From Amycolatopsis keratiniphila subsp. keratiniphila (GTDB lineage: Bacteria > Actinomycetota > Actinomycetes > Mycobacteriales > Pseudonocardiaceae), in contig NZ_LQMT02000042.1 in the NCBI RefSeq assembly GCF_001620365.2, positions 62,001 through 126,000 of the forward strand: 64,000 nucleotides of DNA. Direction: 5' to 3'. The notes under the pieces were generated by a model, which saw only the letters and a program-made list of their open reading frames with translations, searched no databases and was not told the DNA's origin. This document shows, piece by piece, positions 1 to 8,085 of this stretch. Position numbers and translations under genes: made by a program. Position 1 is the first letter of the stretch. Each line of letters opens with the position of its first letter.

Positions 1-862
1 CCGGCGTGCCCGGTGTGCTTCCGGCGTGCCGCAGCAGCTCCGGCAGGGAGACGCCGCTCCAGTGCGCGGACTCGCTCCATCCCTCGACGCACGCGATCGG
101 CAGTTCGGCCGAAGTCCTCGGCAGGGCGCGGAGTTCGTCCAGCGAATAGGTTTTGGTGCCGCTCGCGGTGACCACCGAGAGCCGCCAGTTCGGGTCTCTC
201 GCCGTGTCCAGGACACCGGCGGCTTCGGCGGTCCGGTTCACCGGCAACCCCTGCGGTCCCCTTCCGCTCCGCCAGGACAGCCCGGAAACGTTACGCAGCA
301 ACGGGACCGTCGCTCCGGCCGTCGCCACGACGGCGACCCCCGCGGCCAGCCAGGTCGTCCGGAGGAAGGCTCGCCGCGACGGTTCGGGCTTCGTCGTGAG
401 CGAACGGCGGACGACGGGGAGTTTTACCGCGATGTGCACCAGGATCGAGCCGATCGCCACCCACGCGACCGCGTAGTGCAGTTGCGGGAAGTAGAAGTTC
501 CACGGATAGTTCTGCGCGACGTTGAACAGGCCGGTGACGAGTTCGAAGAACGCGGCCGCGGAAAGCACGAGGATCGACAGGCGTTCGAGCGCGTGCGGCA
601 GCGACCGGATCACCGGCCGCTCGAAGAGTTTCGGGTAGACACTCCAGAGTTTGGCCAGCAGCAAGGGAATCGACGCGATCCCGGAGAGCACGTGCGTGCC
701 CTGGGTGACCCGGTACAGCCAGACCGGGCGGCTCGGCCAGCCGAACCACGACGGCGGATGCTGGATGAGATGGCTGATCAGGCCGGTGACGAAACACAGG
801 GTGAACGTGACGGCGAGGGCGAGCCCGATCCGGGACGTCACGCGCTCAGAAGGCGTGTTCAT
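1..862 (-). CDS. Membrane-anchored molybdopterin-dependent oxidoreductase (partial)
   Basis: The reading frame starts at ATG 862 and runs open off the left edge (287 codons visible), so the C-terminus is missing. Residues 1-155 contain about four membrane segments with histidines near their ends (in SHLIQH, GTHVLSG, QLHYAV, LVHIAV), as in cytochrome b561/DUF4405-type haem anchors. An SRRAFLR motif and a fifth hydrophobic segment follow (160-190). From residue 225 the sequence matches the sulfite-oxidase-type Mo-binding fold, with IACVEGWSESAHWSGV around Cys258, the expected molybdenum ligand. The start overlaps the stop of the upstream methyltransferase (ATGA), so it is the last gene of a four-gene operon. 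The electron donor or substrate cannot be told from sequence. Confidence 0.85.
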   Translation of the reverse strand, partial: MNTPSERVTSRIGLALAVTFTLCFVTGLISHLIQHPPSWFGWPSRPVWLYRVTQGTHVLSGIASIPLLLAKLWSVYPKLFERPVIRSLPHALERLSILVLSAAAFFELVTGLFNVAQNYPWNFYFPQLHYAVAWVAIGSILVHIAVKLPVVRRSLTTKPEPSRRAFLRTTWLAAGVAVVATAGATVPLLRNVSGLSWRSGRGPQGLPVNRTAEAAGVLDTARDPNWRLSVVTASGTKTYSLDELRALPRTSAELPIACVEGWSESAHWSGVSLPELLRHAGSTPGTP

Positions 863-1467
863 GCTTTCTCCAGGCAGGCGAACCAGCGGTGGCCGTGGCT
901 GGTGGACCAGGCGACGCGGAACGCGGTGCGGGCGGCGAGGTCCGCGATCGCCTCGACACCGACCCACGCCCAGGTGAACCAGGCGCCGTCCTCGGGCCGC
1001 AGCCGCACCCGGTCCTGGCGGACACCGCGGCCGGGCGGGTCGAGTTCGACGAGCACGGTCCCGCTCTCGGTGAGCAGTTCCGCCATCCGCGTCAGGAGGC
1101 GGTGCGGATCGCCGCCGATGCCGATGTTCCCGTCGGCGAGCAGGACATGCCGCCAGCGTCCTTCGCCGGGGAGCCGGTCGAAGACGTCGCGATGGAGCGC
1201 GGCGGCGCCCCGGCCGTGGGTGAGTCGCACGGCGGTGGCGGAGATGTCGACGCCGAGCGAGGCGACGCCGCGTTCGGACAGCGCGGCGGTGAGCCTGCCG
1301 GGGCCGCAGCCGACGTCGAGAGTCGGGCCGTCGCAGGCGTCGAGGAGGACTTCGTCGCCCTCGCAGGGGATGGCCGTCCAGCGGTCCACCGGTAGGTCGA
1401 CACGTTCGCCGGTCGCCAGTTCCAGCCAGCAGCGGTGGCCGAGCAGGCCGCGGTCGAAGGCGGTCAC
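859..1467 (-). CDS. Class I SAM-dependent methyltransferase
   Basis: The protein has 202 residues. Motif I is clear (LDVGCGPGRLTAAL) followed by the acidic motif II (LGVDIS), and ADGNIGIGGDP resembles motif IV. This is the usual fold of a small Rossmann methyltransferase. It overlaps the DUF2064 gene upstream by four bases and the oxidoreductase downstream by four bases, so the genes are translationally coupled. The acceptor substrate is unknown. The same set (GT2, DUF2064, methyltransferase, Mo oxidoreductase) recurs as a block in actinobacteria as I recall it, which suggests a shared pathway, but no role is established. Confidence 0.8.
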   Translation of the reverse strand: MTAFDRGLLGHRCWLELATGERVDLPVDRWTAIPCEGDEVLLDACDGPTLDVGCGPGRLTAALSERGVASLGVDISATAVRLTHGRGAAALHRDVFDRLPGEGRWRHVLLADGNIGIGGDPHRLLTRMAELLTESGTVLVELDPPGRGVRQDRVRLRPEDGAWFTWAWVGVEAIADLAARTAFRVAWSTSHGHRWFACLEKA

Positions 1468-2108
1468 CGGACTTCGGCCGCCGCTCGGGCGAACCGGCCG
1501 TGTGGTGCCACTTCGGCGACCCGGCGCGCGTCCGCGATCGTGTCCACATCGGACAGTGTGGGTAGGTGTCCTGGAGACAGCCCTGCTTCGGTCAGCGCGC
1601 GCAGGGTCTGCCGCCCGGTGTCGTCACGCGACATCGGGACGCCGGCGAGAGCCTTGGCGTGTAAGGGATCCTTGAGTCCCAGAGCCCACCAGCCGCCGTC
1701 TTCGGCAGGCCCGAGGACGGAGTCTTCGGTCCGGCTCGCCGCTTGAGCCAGGAGTACCGGGGTGACCTGCGGGGTGTCCATCCCGATCTGCAGCACCGGT
1801 TCCCCGGGGCGAGGGGCGTCCGCGTGCGCGTTGACGAGCCGCATGTCGAAACCTTCACCGCGTTGGGGGATCACCTCCGCTTTTCGGAGTACCGCGGTGA
1901 TTTCCGTGCCGCGGGCGGCTTCGCCGAGTTCGCCGGTCATGGCGACGACCACGCGCGCGTCCGGGGTCGCGAGGGCGGCGTCGAGGGTGTCGAGCAGTGA
2001 GGCGGCCGCGATCTCGGCGGCCTGTTCCGGTGTCGCGGGCGGGCACAGCCGCGTCTTCGCGAAACCGGGCACGGGCGCCTTGGCGACGATGAGCAGGCAG
2101 AAGGTCAT
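1464..2108 (-). CDS. DUF2064 / TIGR04282-type glycosyltransferase
   Basis: Start is ATG 2108, overlapping the stop of the upstream GT2 gene (ATGA). A longer in-frame extension upstream would lie inside that gene and is unlikely. The 214-residue product begins with a nucleotide-binding-like signature (LLIVAKAPVPGFAKTRL) and contains IGMDTPQV and LGPAEDGGWWALGL, typical of the rSAM/selenodomain-associated transferase 1 family (GT-A-like fold). Family members are presumed nucleotidyl or glycosyl transferases with no assigned substrate. Confidence 0.8.
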   Translation of the reverse strand: MTFCLLIVAKAPVPGFAKTRLCPPATPEQAAEIAAASLLDTLDAALATPDARVVVAMTGELGEAARGTEITAVLRKAEVIPQRGEGFDMRLVNAHADAPRPGEPVLQIGMDTPQVTPVLLAQAASRTEDSVLGPAEDGGWWALGLKDPLHAKALAGVPMSRDDTGRQTLRALTEAGLSPGHLPTLSDVDTIADARRVAEVAPHGRFARAAAEVR

Positions 2109-2770
2109 CGGCCCAGCACCCGCCCGAAATCCCGTGCGGCGCGCAGAGTGCCCCGCAGTGAGCCGGAGACCTTCGACTTCGTGCCCTTCGCGCGTTCGCC
2201 GTAGGACACGTCGAACTCGGTGACCCGCCAGCCCGCGCGCCTCGCCTTGATCAGCAGTTCGAGCGGGTAGCCGAAGGCGCGATCGGTGACGCCGAGATCG
2301 AGGAGCGCACGCCGCCGGACGGCCCGCAGCGGTGCGATGTCCCGGACCGGCAATCCCTTGTACCGCAACAACGAGGAGATCAGCGCGTTCCCGGCTCTCG
2401 CGTGCCACGGCCAGACTCCCGGCCCGGTCGGCACCCGCCGCCCGACCGCCAGATCCGCGTCCGCGAGGCCGCGGACGAGCATCGGGAGTTCGGCGAGATC
2501 GAGAGAGCCGTCGGCATCGGCGAAACAGACGACGTCCGCCGTCGCCGCTTCCAGCCCGGTGTGCACCGCGGCGCCGTAGCCGCGCCGGGGTTCGTGGACG
2601 ACCTTCGCCCCGAGCCCGGCCGCGATCCCGGCGGAACCGTCAGTGGAGCCGTTGTCGACCACGATCGCCCGATACCGCTCGGGCAGCGCCGCCAGTACAC
2701 CGGGCAGGGCTCCGGCCTCGTCGAGACAGGGGAGCACGACGTCAACCTGGTCATCGTTCACGCAACGCAC
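2105..2770 (-). CDS. Family 2 glycosyltransferase
   Basis: The product has 221 residues with GT-A features: VVLPCLDEAGALPGVL at the N-terminus, the nucleotide-binding stretch VVDNGSTDGS, and the metal-binding FADADGSLDL. No membrane anchor is present, so it resembles dolichol-phosphate mannose synthase-like cytosolic GT2 enzymes. It is the first gene of the minus-strand operon. About 130 bases separate it from the divergent membrane-protein gene, and that gap contains a direct repeat (2810 and 2838). Confidence 0.85.
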   Translation of the reverse strand: MRCVNDDQVDVVLPCLDEAGALPGVLAALPERYRAIVVDNGSTDGSAGIAAGLGAKVVHEPRRGYGAAVHTGLEAATADVVCFADADGSLDLAELPMLVRGLADADLAVGRRVPTGPGVWPWHARAGNALISSLLRYKGLPVRDIAPLRAVRRRALLDLGVTDRAFGYPLELLIKARRAGWRVTEFDVSYGERAKGTKSKVSGSLRGTLRAARDFGRVLGR

Positions 2771-2809
2771 GTTAAATCCGGGATGGACGGACGAAAACCC
2801 TTGCCGTGC

Positions 2810-2854
2810 TTACCGAATCATGACGTCGGCGAAGTCCTTACCGAGTTCTGACGG
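2810..2854. promoter_or_regulatory. Direct repeat TTACCGA-n4-TGACG in divergent promoter region
   Basis: Two copies of TTACCGAnTnnTGACG occur at 2810-2825 and 2838-2853, 28 bases apart and 13 of 16 identical. They lie between the GT2 operon and the operon holding the response regulator. Tandem sites on the same DNA face are typical of OmpR/PhoB-family regulators. Binding by the regulator at 4256 is an inference only. Confidence 0.35.
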
Positions 2855-2904
2855 ATCCCGCGTTCAGCTCGATGGGTGCCGGGAACGCGGCTACGGTGCC
2901 GGTG

Positions 2905-4245
2905 ATGTCCACTGTCACCGCCCCTTCCCGTACCGGTCGCCGGGCCGATCTGATCGCCGTGGGGCTGGCGATGCTCGTGGTCGCCGCCGCGATCGGCGTC
3001 GGCCTCTACTACAACAGGCCCGGCTCCGGCGTGGTGATCTACGCGTTCGCGCCGCCGCTGTTCGGTTTGTGGCTGCCGCATGTGGGGCCGGGTTCGGTCG
3101 CCGCCGTCGTGCTCGCGCTCCTGGTCGTCACCAAAGGTCCCTCGCTCGCCGCGCGGCTGCGATGGCGTCCGCTGCTCGCGCTCGGCTACGTGACCGCGCT
3201 GGCGTGGACGTTCTCGCTGGCGATGATCGACGGCTGGGCGCGCGGTTTCACCGGCAGGCTCACCACGGAACACGAGTACCTGCACGAGGTCCCTGGCATC
3301 ACCGACATCCCGAAGATGCTGAACGAATTCTCCTCGCGCATCCTCGACTTCCAGCCGGACTCGTGGACGACGCACGTTTCCGGGCATCCGCCGGGCGCGA
3401 CGCTGGTCTTCGTCTGGCTCGACAGACTCGGTCTGCAGGGCGGCGCGTGGGCGTCGACGGTCGTCGTGCTCGCCGGTTGCCTGGCCGTGGTCGCGGTGCC
3501 GGTGACGCTCGCCGCGCTGGGCCGGGAGGACGCCGCCAGGACGGTCCTGCCGTTCGCGGTCCTCACTCCGGGCGCGATCTGGATCGGGGTGTCCGCGGAC
3601 GGGCTCTTCGCGGGGGTCACGGCGACCGGGATCGCGCTGCTGGCGCTCGCCAAGCGACGGCGGATCCTCGCGCTCCCCGGTGGTCTGCTGCTCGGGTTCG
3701 GGCTCTTCCTCTCCTACGGTCTGGTGCTGCTGGCCGTACTCGTGCTCGCGGTCGTCGTGCTGGCCCGCGAGTGGCGGATCCTGCTCCTCGCCACGGTGGG
3801 TGTGGCCGTGGTCGTCGTGGCGTTCGCGCTGGCGGGTTTCTGGTGGCTCGACGGCTATCACCTGGTCGTCGAACGCTATTACCAGGGGATCGCCACGCTG
3901 CGCCCGTATTCCTACTGGGTGTGGGCGGATATCGCGGCGGTGCTGATCGCGATCGGCCCCGCCGTGATCGCCGGGACGCGACGGGCGGGCGCGGACTTCC
4001 TCGCCGAGCCGAAACGGTCGTTCCGCGAGCCGGTCACGCTGATCGTGCTGGCTGCGGCGCTGACGATCGCTTTCGCCGACCTGTCCGGCCTGTCGAAGGC
4101 GGAGGTCGAACGCATCTGGCTACCGTTCGAGGTGTGGCTGCTGCCCGCGGTGGCGCTGCTGCCGTCGAAGGGGCGGCGGTGGTGGCTCGCCGCGTCGGCG
4201 GCCACGGCGCTGGTGGTGAACCATCTGGTGCTGACGAGCTGGTGA
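2905..4245 (+). CDS. Polytopic membrane protein (possible GT-C-type transferase)
   Basis: The product has about 446 residues with roughly ten hydrophobic segments. An extracytoplasmic-looking loop around residues 100-165 contains RGFTGRLTTEHEYL, DIPKMLNEFSSRILDFQPDSW and HVSGHPPGATLVF. A long loop with acidic and histidine residues after the first membrane segments resembles polyprenol-dependent GT-C transferases, but no family is certain. ATG 2905 is preferred; ATG 2872 is an alternative. The response regulator begins 11 bases after its stop, so they are probably co-transcribed. Confidence 0.6.
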   Translation: MSTVTAPSRTGRRADLIAVGLAMLVVAAAIGVGLYYNRPGSGVVIYAFAPPLFGLWLPHVGPGSVAAVVLALLVVTKGPSLAARLRWRPLLALGYVTALAWTFSLAMIDGWARGFTGRLTTEHEYLHEVPGITDIPKMLNEFSSRILDFQPDSWTTHVSGHPPGATLVFVWLDRLGLQGGAWASTVVVLAGCLAVVAVPVTLAALGREDAARTVLPFAVLTPGAIWIGVSADGLFAGVTATGIALLALAKRRRILALPGGLLLGFGLFLSYGLVLLAVLVLAVVVLAREWRILLLATVGVAVVVVAFALAGFWWLDGYHLVVERYYQGIATLRPYSYWVWADIAAVLIAIGPAVIAGTRRAGADFLAEPKRSFREPVTLIVLAAALTIAFADLSGLSKAEVERIWLPFEVWLLPAVALLPSKGRRWWLAASAATALVVNHLVLTSW

Positions 4246-4255
4246 GGTGGATGGC

Positions 4256-4954
4256 ATGACAGAGCAGGGCCGGGTACTCGTCGTCGACGACGACGAGACC
4301 GTGCGGGACGTCGTCCGGCGGTACCTGGAGGTCGCGGGCTTCGAGGTCGACGTCGCCGGGGACGGCACCGAGGGGCTGCGGCTGTTCTCCACGACCGGAC
4401 CGGACCTCGTGGTCCTCGACGTCATGATGCCCGGGCTCAACGGGCTCGAGGTCTGCCGTCGGCTGCGGCAGGTGAGCCAGGTGCCCGTCGTGATGCTGAC
4501 GGCGCTCGGCGAGGAGGAGAACCGGATCGCCGGACTCCAGCTCGGCGCCGACGATTACGTCACGAAACCGTTCAGCCCCAAGGAACTCGCGTTGCGGGTG
4601 GCGTCGGTGCTGCGGCGGGCGCGGATGCCCCGGCCCGAACCGGCCGCCCGCGTGATCACCGACGGCGACCTCGCGTTGCAGATGTCGGCCCGGCAGGCGG
4701 CCCTCGGCGGTGTGGAACTTCCCCTGACGAGCCGGGAATTCGATCTGCTCGCGTTCTTCCTCACCCATCCCGGGGTGGCGTTCTCCCGCGCCGATCTGCT
4801 GGAGAAGGTCTGGGGCTGGGACTTCGGCGACCAGTCCACGGTGACCGTCCACGTCAGACGGTTGCGGGAGAAGATCGAGAAGGACCCGGCGAAACCCGTC
4901 CGCGTCGCCACCGTATGGGGTGTCGGCTACCGGTACGACCCGGTGCGGCGATGA
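4256..4954 (+). CDS. OmpR/PhoB-family response regulator
   Basis: The product has 232 residues. The receiver domain (1-118) has acidic residues at 11-13, phosphoacceptor Asp55 in VVLDVMMPG and Lys104 in YVTKPF. A winged-helix effector domain follows (about 130-230), with TSREFDLL and FGDQSTVTVHVRRLREKIE. The start is ATG 4256, preceded by GAGGTGG at normal spacing; an in-frame GTG at 4247 is less likely. The stop overlaps the kinase start (ATGA). Tandem 11-bp repeats before the serine hydrolase (6002-6023) are a plausible target. Confidence 0.9.
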   Translation: MTEQGRVLVVDDDETVRDVVRRYLEVAGFEVDVAGDGTEGLRLFSTTGPDLVVLDVMMPGLNGLEVCRRLRQVSQVPVVMLTALGEEENRIAGLQLGADDYVTKPFSPKELALRVASVLRRARMPRPEPAARVITDGDLALQMSARQAALGGVELPLTSREFDLLAFFLTHPGVAFSRADLLEKVWGWDFGDQSTVTVHVRRLREKIEKDPAKPVRVATVWGVGYRYDPVRR

Positions 4955-6000
4955 TCGGCTCCGGGGAGTCGCTCGGCGAGATGCTGGCGCACGCCTGGCA
5001 CATCCTGCCGTTCGCGCTGATGTTCGCGCTGCCGGTGGTGCTGCTCGGCGGGCTGGCCCTGTACCTGCTCCGGCACGGTTCGCTCGCCAGCACGATGACG
5101 ATCCTCGTGCTGATCCCGGTGTTCGCGACCCTGGTCGCCGTGCTCGGCATCAGCGGGTTCATGTTCACCCCGGCGCTGACCACGATGACCCTGGTCTGCC
5201 TGCTGGTCGCGCTCGTGACCGTGCCGGCGGCGCTCGTGCTCGGCCGCGTGATCGCGCGCCGCAGTGTGTGGGAGCGGGAAGCGCGGGAACGGGAGCGCGC
5301 GGCCGAGGCGTCGCGGCGCGAACTGGTCGCGTGGATCAGTCACGATCTGCGGAGCCCGCTGGCCGGGATCCAGGCGATGGCCGAGGCCGTCGCGGATGGC
5401 GTCGTCGCCGACCCGATCGAGGTCACCGGCTACGCGCGGCGGATCAGCGGGGAGACCACGCGGCTGTCCGGCATGGTCGGCGATCTGTTCGAGCTTTCGC
5501 GGATCACCGCGGGCGCGCTGCAGCTGACGATGGCCGCGGTGCCGCTGCGCGACGTCGTGAGCGACGCCGTCGCCGCGCAGGCGCCGCTCGCCGAGCAGAA
5601 ACGCGTACGCATGCTCGAATACGCCGACGTGTGGCCGGTCGTTTCCGGCAGCGACCCGGAACTGGCGCGGATCGTGCGCAACCTGGTGTCCAACGCGGTG
5701 CGGCACACCCCGCCGGACGGGACGGTCGCCGTCCAGATCGGCATCGAGGGCGGCGAGGCGCTGCTCGCGGTTTCCGACGGCTGCGGCGGGATCCCCGACG
5801 ACGAAATCGGCCGGGTCTTCGACGTCGCCTTCCGCGGGACGAGGGCGCGGACGCCCGAACGAGGTGGGCTGGCGAGCGGCGGCGGACTCGGCCTCGCGAT
5901 CGCGAAAGGCCTGGTGGAAGCCCATCGCGGCCGGATCGGCGTCCAGAACCACGGACCCGGCTGCCGGTTCGAGGTCCGGCTTCCGCTCGCCATGCCCTGA
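4951..6000 (+). CDS. Sensor histidine kinase
   Basis: The product has 349 residues. Two or three hydrophobic segments occupy residues 15-105 with very little extracytoplasmic sequence, suggesting that it senses the membrane itself. The HisKA region has SRRELVAWISHDLRSPLAG with phosphoacceptor His131. The ATPase has NLVSNAVRHTPP (N box), VSDGCGGIPDD (G1) and GGGLGLAIAKGLVEAHRG (G2). It is coupled by overlap to the response regulator upstream and followed 42 bases later by the serine hydrolase. Confidence 0.9.
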   Translation: MIGSGESLGEMLAHAWHILPFALMFALPVVLLGGLALYLLRHGSLASTMTILVLIPVFATLVAVLGISGFMFTPALTTMTLVCLLVALVTVPAALVLGRVIARRSVWEREARERERAAEASRRELVAWISHDLRSPLAGIQAMAEAVADGVVADPIEVTGYARRISGETTRLSGMVGDLFELSRITAGALQLTMAAVPLRDVVSDAVAAQAPLAEQKRVRMLEYADVWPVVSGSDPELARIVRNLVSNAVRHTPPDGTVAVQIGIEGGEALLAVSDGCGGIPDDEIGRVFDVAFRGTRARTPERGGLASGGGLGLAIAKGLVEAHRGRIGVQNHGPGCRFEVRLPLAMP

Positions 6001-6001
6001 C

Positions 6002-6023
6002 GTGTCACCGCGGTGTCAGCGCG
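6002..6023. promoter_or_regulatory. Tandem 11-bp direct repeat, candidate response-regulator box
   Basis: GTGTCACCGCG (6002-6012) is followed directly by GTGTCAGCGCG (6013-6023), 10 of 11 identical, ending 19 bases before the serine hydrolase start. An 11-bp phased tandem repeat is the usual binding geometry of OmpR-family regulators, and such a regulator is encoded just upstream. Function is inferred. Confidence 0.5.
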
Positions 6024-6042
6024 GACGGCGATCGTTGCCGCC

Positions 6043-7209
6043 ATGACCACTTCAGCGAAGCGATTCTTCCGACGGGCGACGATCACCGCGGTGGCGGCCG
6101 CCCTGCTGGCCGGCGTCACCCCCGGCCTGGCCGCCGCGGACAGCGGACGGGACCGGCCGGACCTCCGGGCGATGGCCGAGGAGATCGTCGCCTCCGGTTT
6201 CGCCGGCGCGCAGCTGCGGGTGCACGACCCGCGAGGCGACTGGACCGGCAGCGCCGGGGTGCGCGAGCTGGGTTCGGCCGCCAAGCCGCCGACCAACGGA
6301 CGGTTCCGGATCGGCAGCAACACCAAGACCTTCGTGGCCACCGCCGTGCTGCAGCTGGTGGGGGAGGGCAAGATCGGCCTGGACGCGCCGGTGGCCGGGT
6401 ACCTGCCCGAGTTCGGCCTCGACCGGCGGATCACCGTGCGGATGTTGTTGCAGCACACCAGCGGCCTGTTCGACTACACCGGCGCGATGCTGCCCGACGG
6501 CACGATCGTGCCGGGAATCCCCTTGACGGGCAAGGAATTCCTGGACAACCGGTATCACACCTACCGGCCGGAGGAGCTGGTGCGCTTCGGCCTGTCCAAG
6601 CCGCCGCTGTTCGCGCCGGGCACGGACTGGACGTACACGAACATCAACTACGTCCTGGCCGGGCTGGTGATCGAGAAGGTCACCGGCCGTCCGTACGGCG
6701 ACAAGCTCCAGCGGCGGATCTTCCGGCCGCTCGGGCTCCGGGACACCGTGGTTCCCGGCACCTGGCCGGGCATCCCCGGGCCGCACGCCCACGGCTACTA
6801 CCGCTACGAGGAGAAGCCCGGCCAGTGGAAGACGGTCGACATCACGAACCAGAACCCGTCGTGGGCGTCCAGCGCCGGTGAGCTGATCTCGACCACGAAG
6901 GACCTCCACACGTTCTTCTCCGCACTGCTGGGCGGAAAGCTGCTGCCCGCCCCGCTGCTCGCCGAGATGCGCAAACCGCACCCGAAGGGCGGCTACGGAC
7001 TCGGGCTGTACGTCCAGGAAGCGAGCTGCGGCACCGTCCTCAAGGGAATGGGCGGCTTCCACGGCTTTGGAACGGTCATGGCCGGCACGGCTGACGGCAG
7101 CCGGACCTTCGAGCTGTCCATGACCTACGGGGACTCGGCAGCCGATCTGGGGCAGGCCTACAACAAGGCGGACCAGCTGCTCACCGACAAGGTGCTGTGC
7201 GGCAAGTAG
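6043..7209 (+). CDS. Secreted serine hydrolase, class C beta-lactamase / D-Ala-D-Ala carboxypeptidase fold
   Basis: The product has 388 residues with a signal peptide (basic RRATIT, hydrophobic stretch, cleavage near AAADS). The SxxK motif is SNTK (Ser92, Lys95). Tyr198-Thr-Asn200 in WTYTNINY is the YxN motif, and FHGFGT near the end stands in for the KTG box (HxG form). Such enzymes act on D-amino-acid peptides or esters outside the membrane. A two-component pair lies directly upstream, so cell-wall-responsive control is plausible. ATG 6043 gives a clean signal peptide and is preferred to ATG 6013. Confidence 0.85.
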   Translation: MTTSAKRFFRRATITAVAAALLAGVTPGLAAADSGRDRPDLRAMAEEIVASGFAGAQLRVHDPRGDWTGSAGVRELGSAAKPPTNGRFRIGSNTKTFVATAVLQLVGEGKIGLDAPVAGYLPEFGLDRRITVRMLLQHTSGLFDYTGAMLPDGTIVPGIPLTGKEFLDNRYHTYRPEELVRFGLSKPPLFAPGTDWTYTNINYVLAGLVIEKVTGRPYGDKLQRRIFRPLGLRDTVVPGTWPGIPGPHAHGYYRYEEKPGQWKTVDITNQNPSWASSAGELISTTKDLHTFFSALLGGKLLPAPLLAEMRKPHPKGGYGLGLYVQEASCGTVLKGMGGFHGFGTVMAGTADGSRTFELSMTYGDSAADLGQAYNKADQLLTDKVLCGK

Positions 7210-7210
7210 G

Positions 7211-8014
7211 TCAGAGCCGCAGGAACCCCATGTCCGGGAAATGGGCCGGCGCGATGATCGCGCCGGTCTCTTCCGCTTCGGCGAGAAAGCGTTGCCGGGT
7301 ACGGAGAGCGAGATCGGGGTCGACGTCGCCGAGGAAACCGACCCGCGAGTCCGTCAGCTGCGCGGGAGTGTGCAGGACGTCGCCGAGCAACAGCAGACGC
7401 TCGTCGTCCGCGGTGATGTCGAGGACGTAGTGGCCGGGCGTGTGTCCCGGAGCGTGCCGCGCCACGACGCCGGGCGCGATCTCGACGGTGTCGCCGCTGA
7501 TCGCCTCGGTCAGCCCCGCGCCGCGGGCGGTCTCCATCCCGACGCGGCTCCATTCGCCCGTCCCGGCGGGCGCGATCAGCGCGTCCCAGTCGAGACTGCC
7601 GAAGACGACCTGTGCACCGGAGAAGGTCAAGTCGCCTTCGGGGGCGATCCAGCCGATGTGGTCGTTGTGCAGGTGGGTGAGGAAGACGGTGTCGATCTCG
7701 TCCACCGGGCATCCGGCCTTGTCCAGCGCGGCGGCGAGGTCGCCACCCGTGCCCATCGGCGGCGTCGGATCGCCCTTGGCAGGCGTCATCCCCGGCGGGA
7801 AGGCGAATTCGCGCGGGCCGAGGCCGGTGTCGACGAGGATCGTGCGGCCGTCGCCGCGGATCAGGTACGCGCCGGTCGGGACGTGCACGGTGCCGTCCTC
7901 GTCGAAGACGTCCGGGTGGGCTTCGGGGTCGAGACCGGGGAAGAACGCGAGCGGCAGCCGGATCAGGCCGTCCCCGATCGCTTCGATCTCGATGTCTCCG
8001 ACGGTGATGCCCAC
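7211..8014 (-). CDS. Metallo-beta-lactamase-fold hydrolase
   Basis: The product has about 267 residues and carries the zinc motif HLHNDHIGW, later metal ligands HAPGHTPGHYV and LLLGDVLH, and a C-terminal APAHFPD. This pattern fits the MBL-fold family that includes quorum-quenching lactonases; the substrate is unknown. GTG 8014 is taken as the start because the longer frame would begin with TTG at 8056 without a clear ribosome site. It is convergent with the serine hydrolase (one base between stops). Confidence 0.85.
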   Translation of the reverse strand: MGITVGDIEIEAIGDGLIRLPLAFFPGLDPEAHPDVFDEDGTVHVPTGAYLIRGDGRTILVDTGLGPREFAFPPGMTPAKGDPTPPMGTGGDLAAALDKAGCPVDEIDTVFLTHLHNDHIGWIAPEGDLTFSGAQVVFGSLDWDALIAPAGTGEWSRVGMETARGAGLTEAISGDTVEIAPGVVARHAPGHTPGHYVLDITADDERLLLLGDVLHTPAQLTDSRVGFLGDVDPDLALRTRQRFLAEAEETGAIIAPAHFPDMGFLRL

Positions 8015-8085
8015 CAAAACCCCCAAAAAAGCCGATTCCGTTGCCGGGAACGACAACCGGCCGGGGGCCCGGTCTGTTCCCGGTT

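Noticed and set aside
4920..6881. A 653-codon plus-strand open frame across the kinase and hydrolase genes
   Set aside because: It is out of frame with both genes, Arg/Ala/Gly-rich and without motifs; a product of high GC composition.
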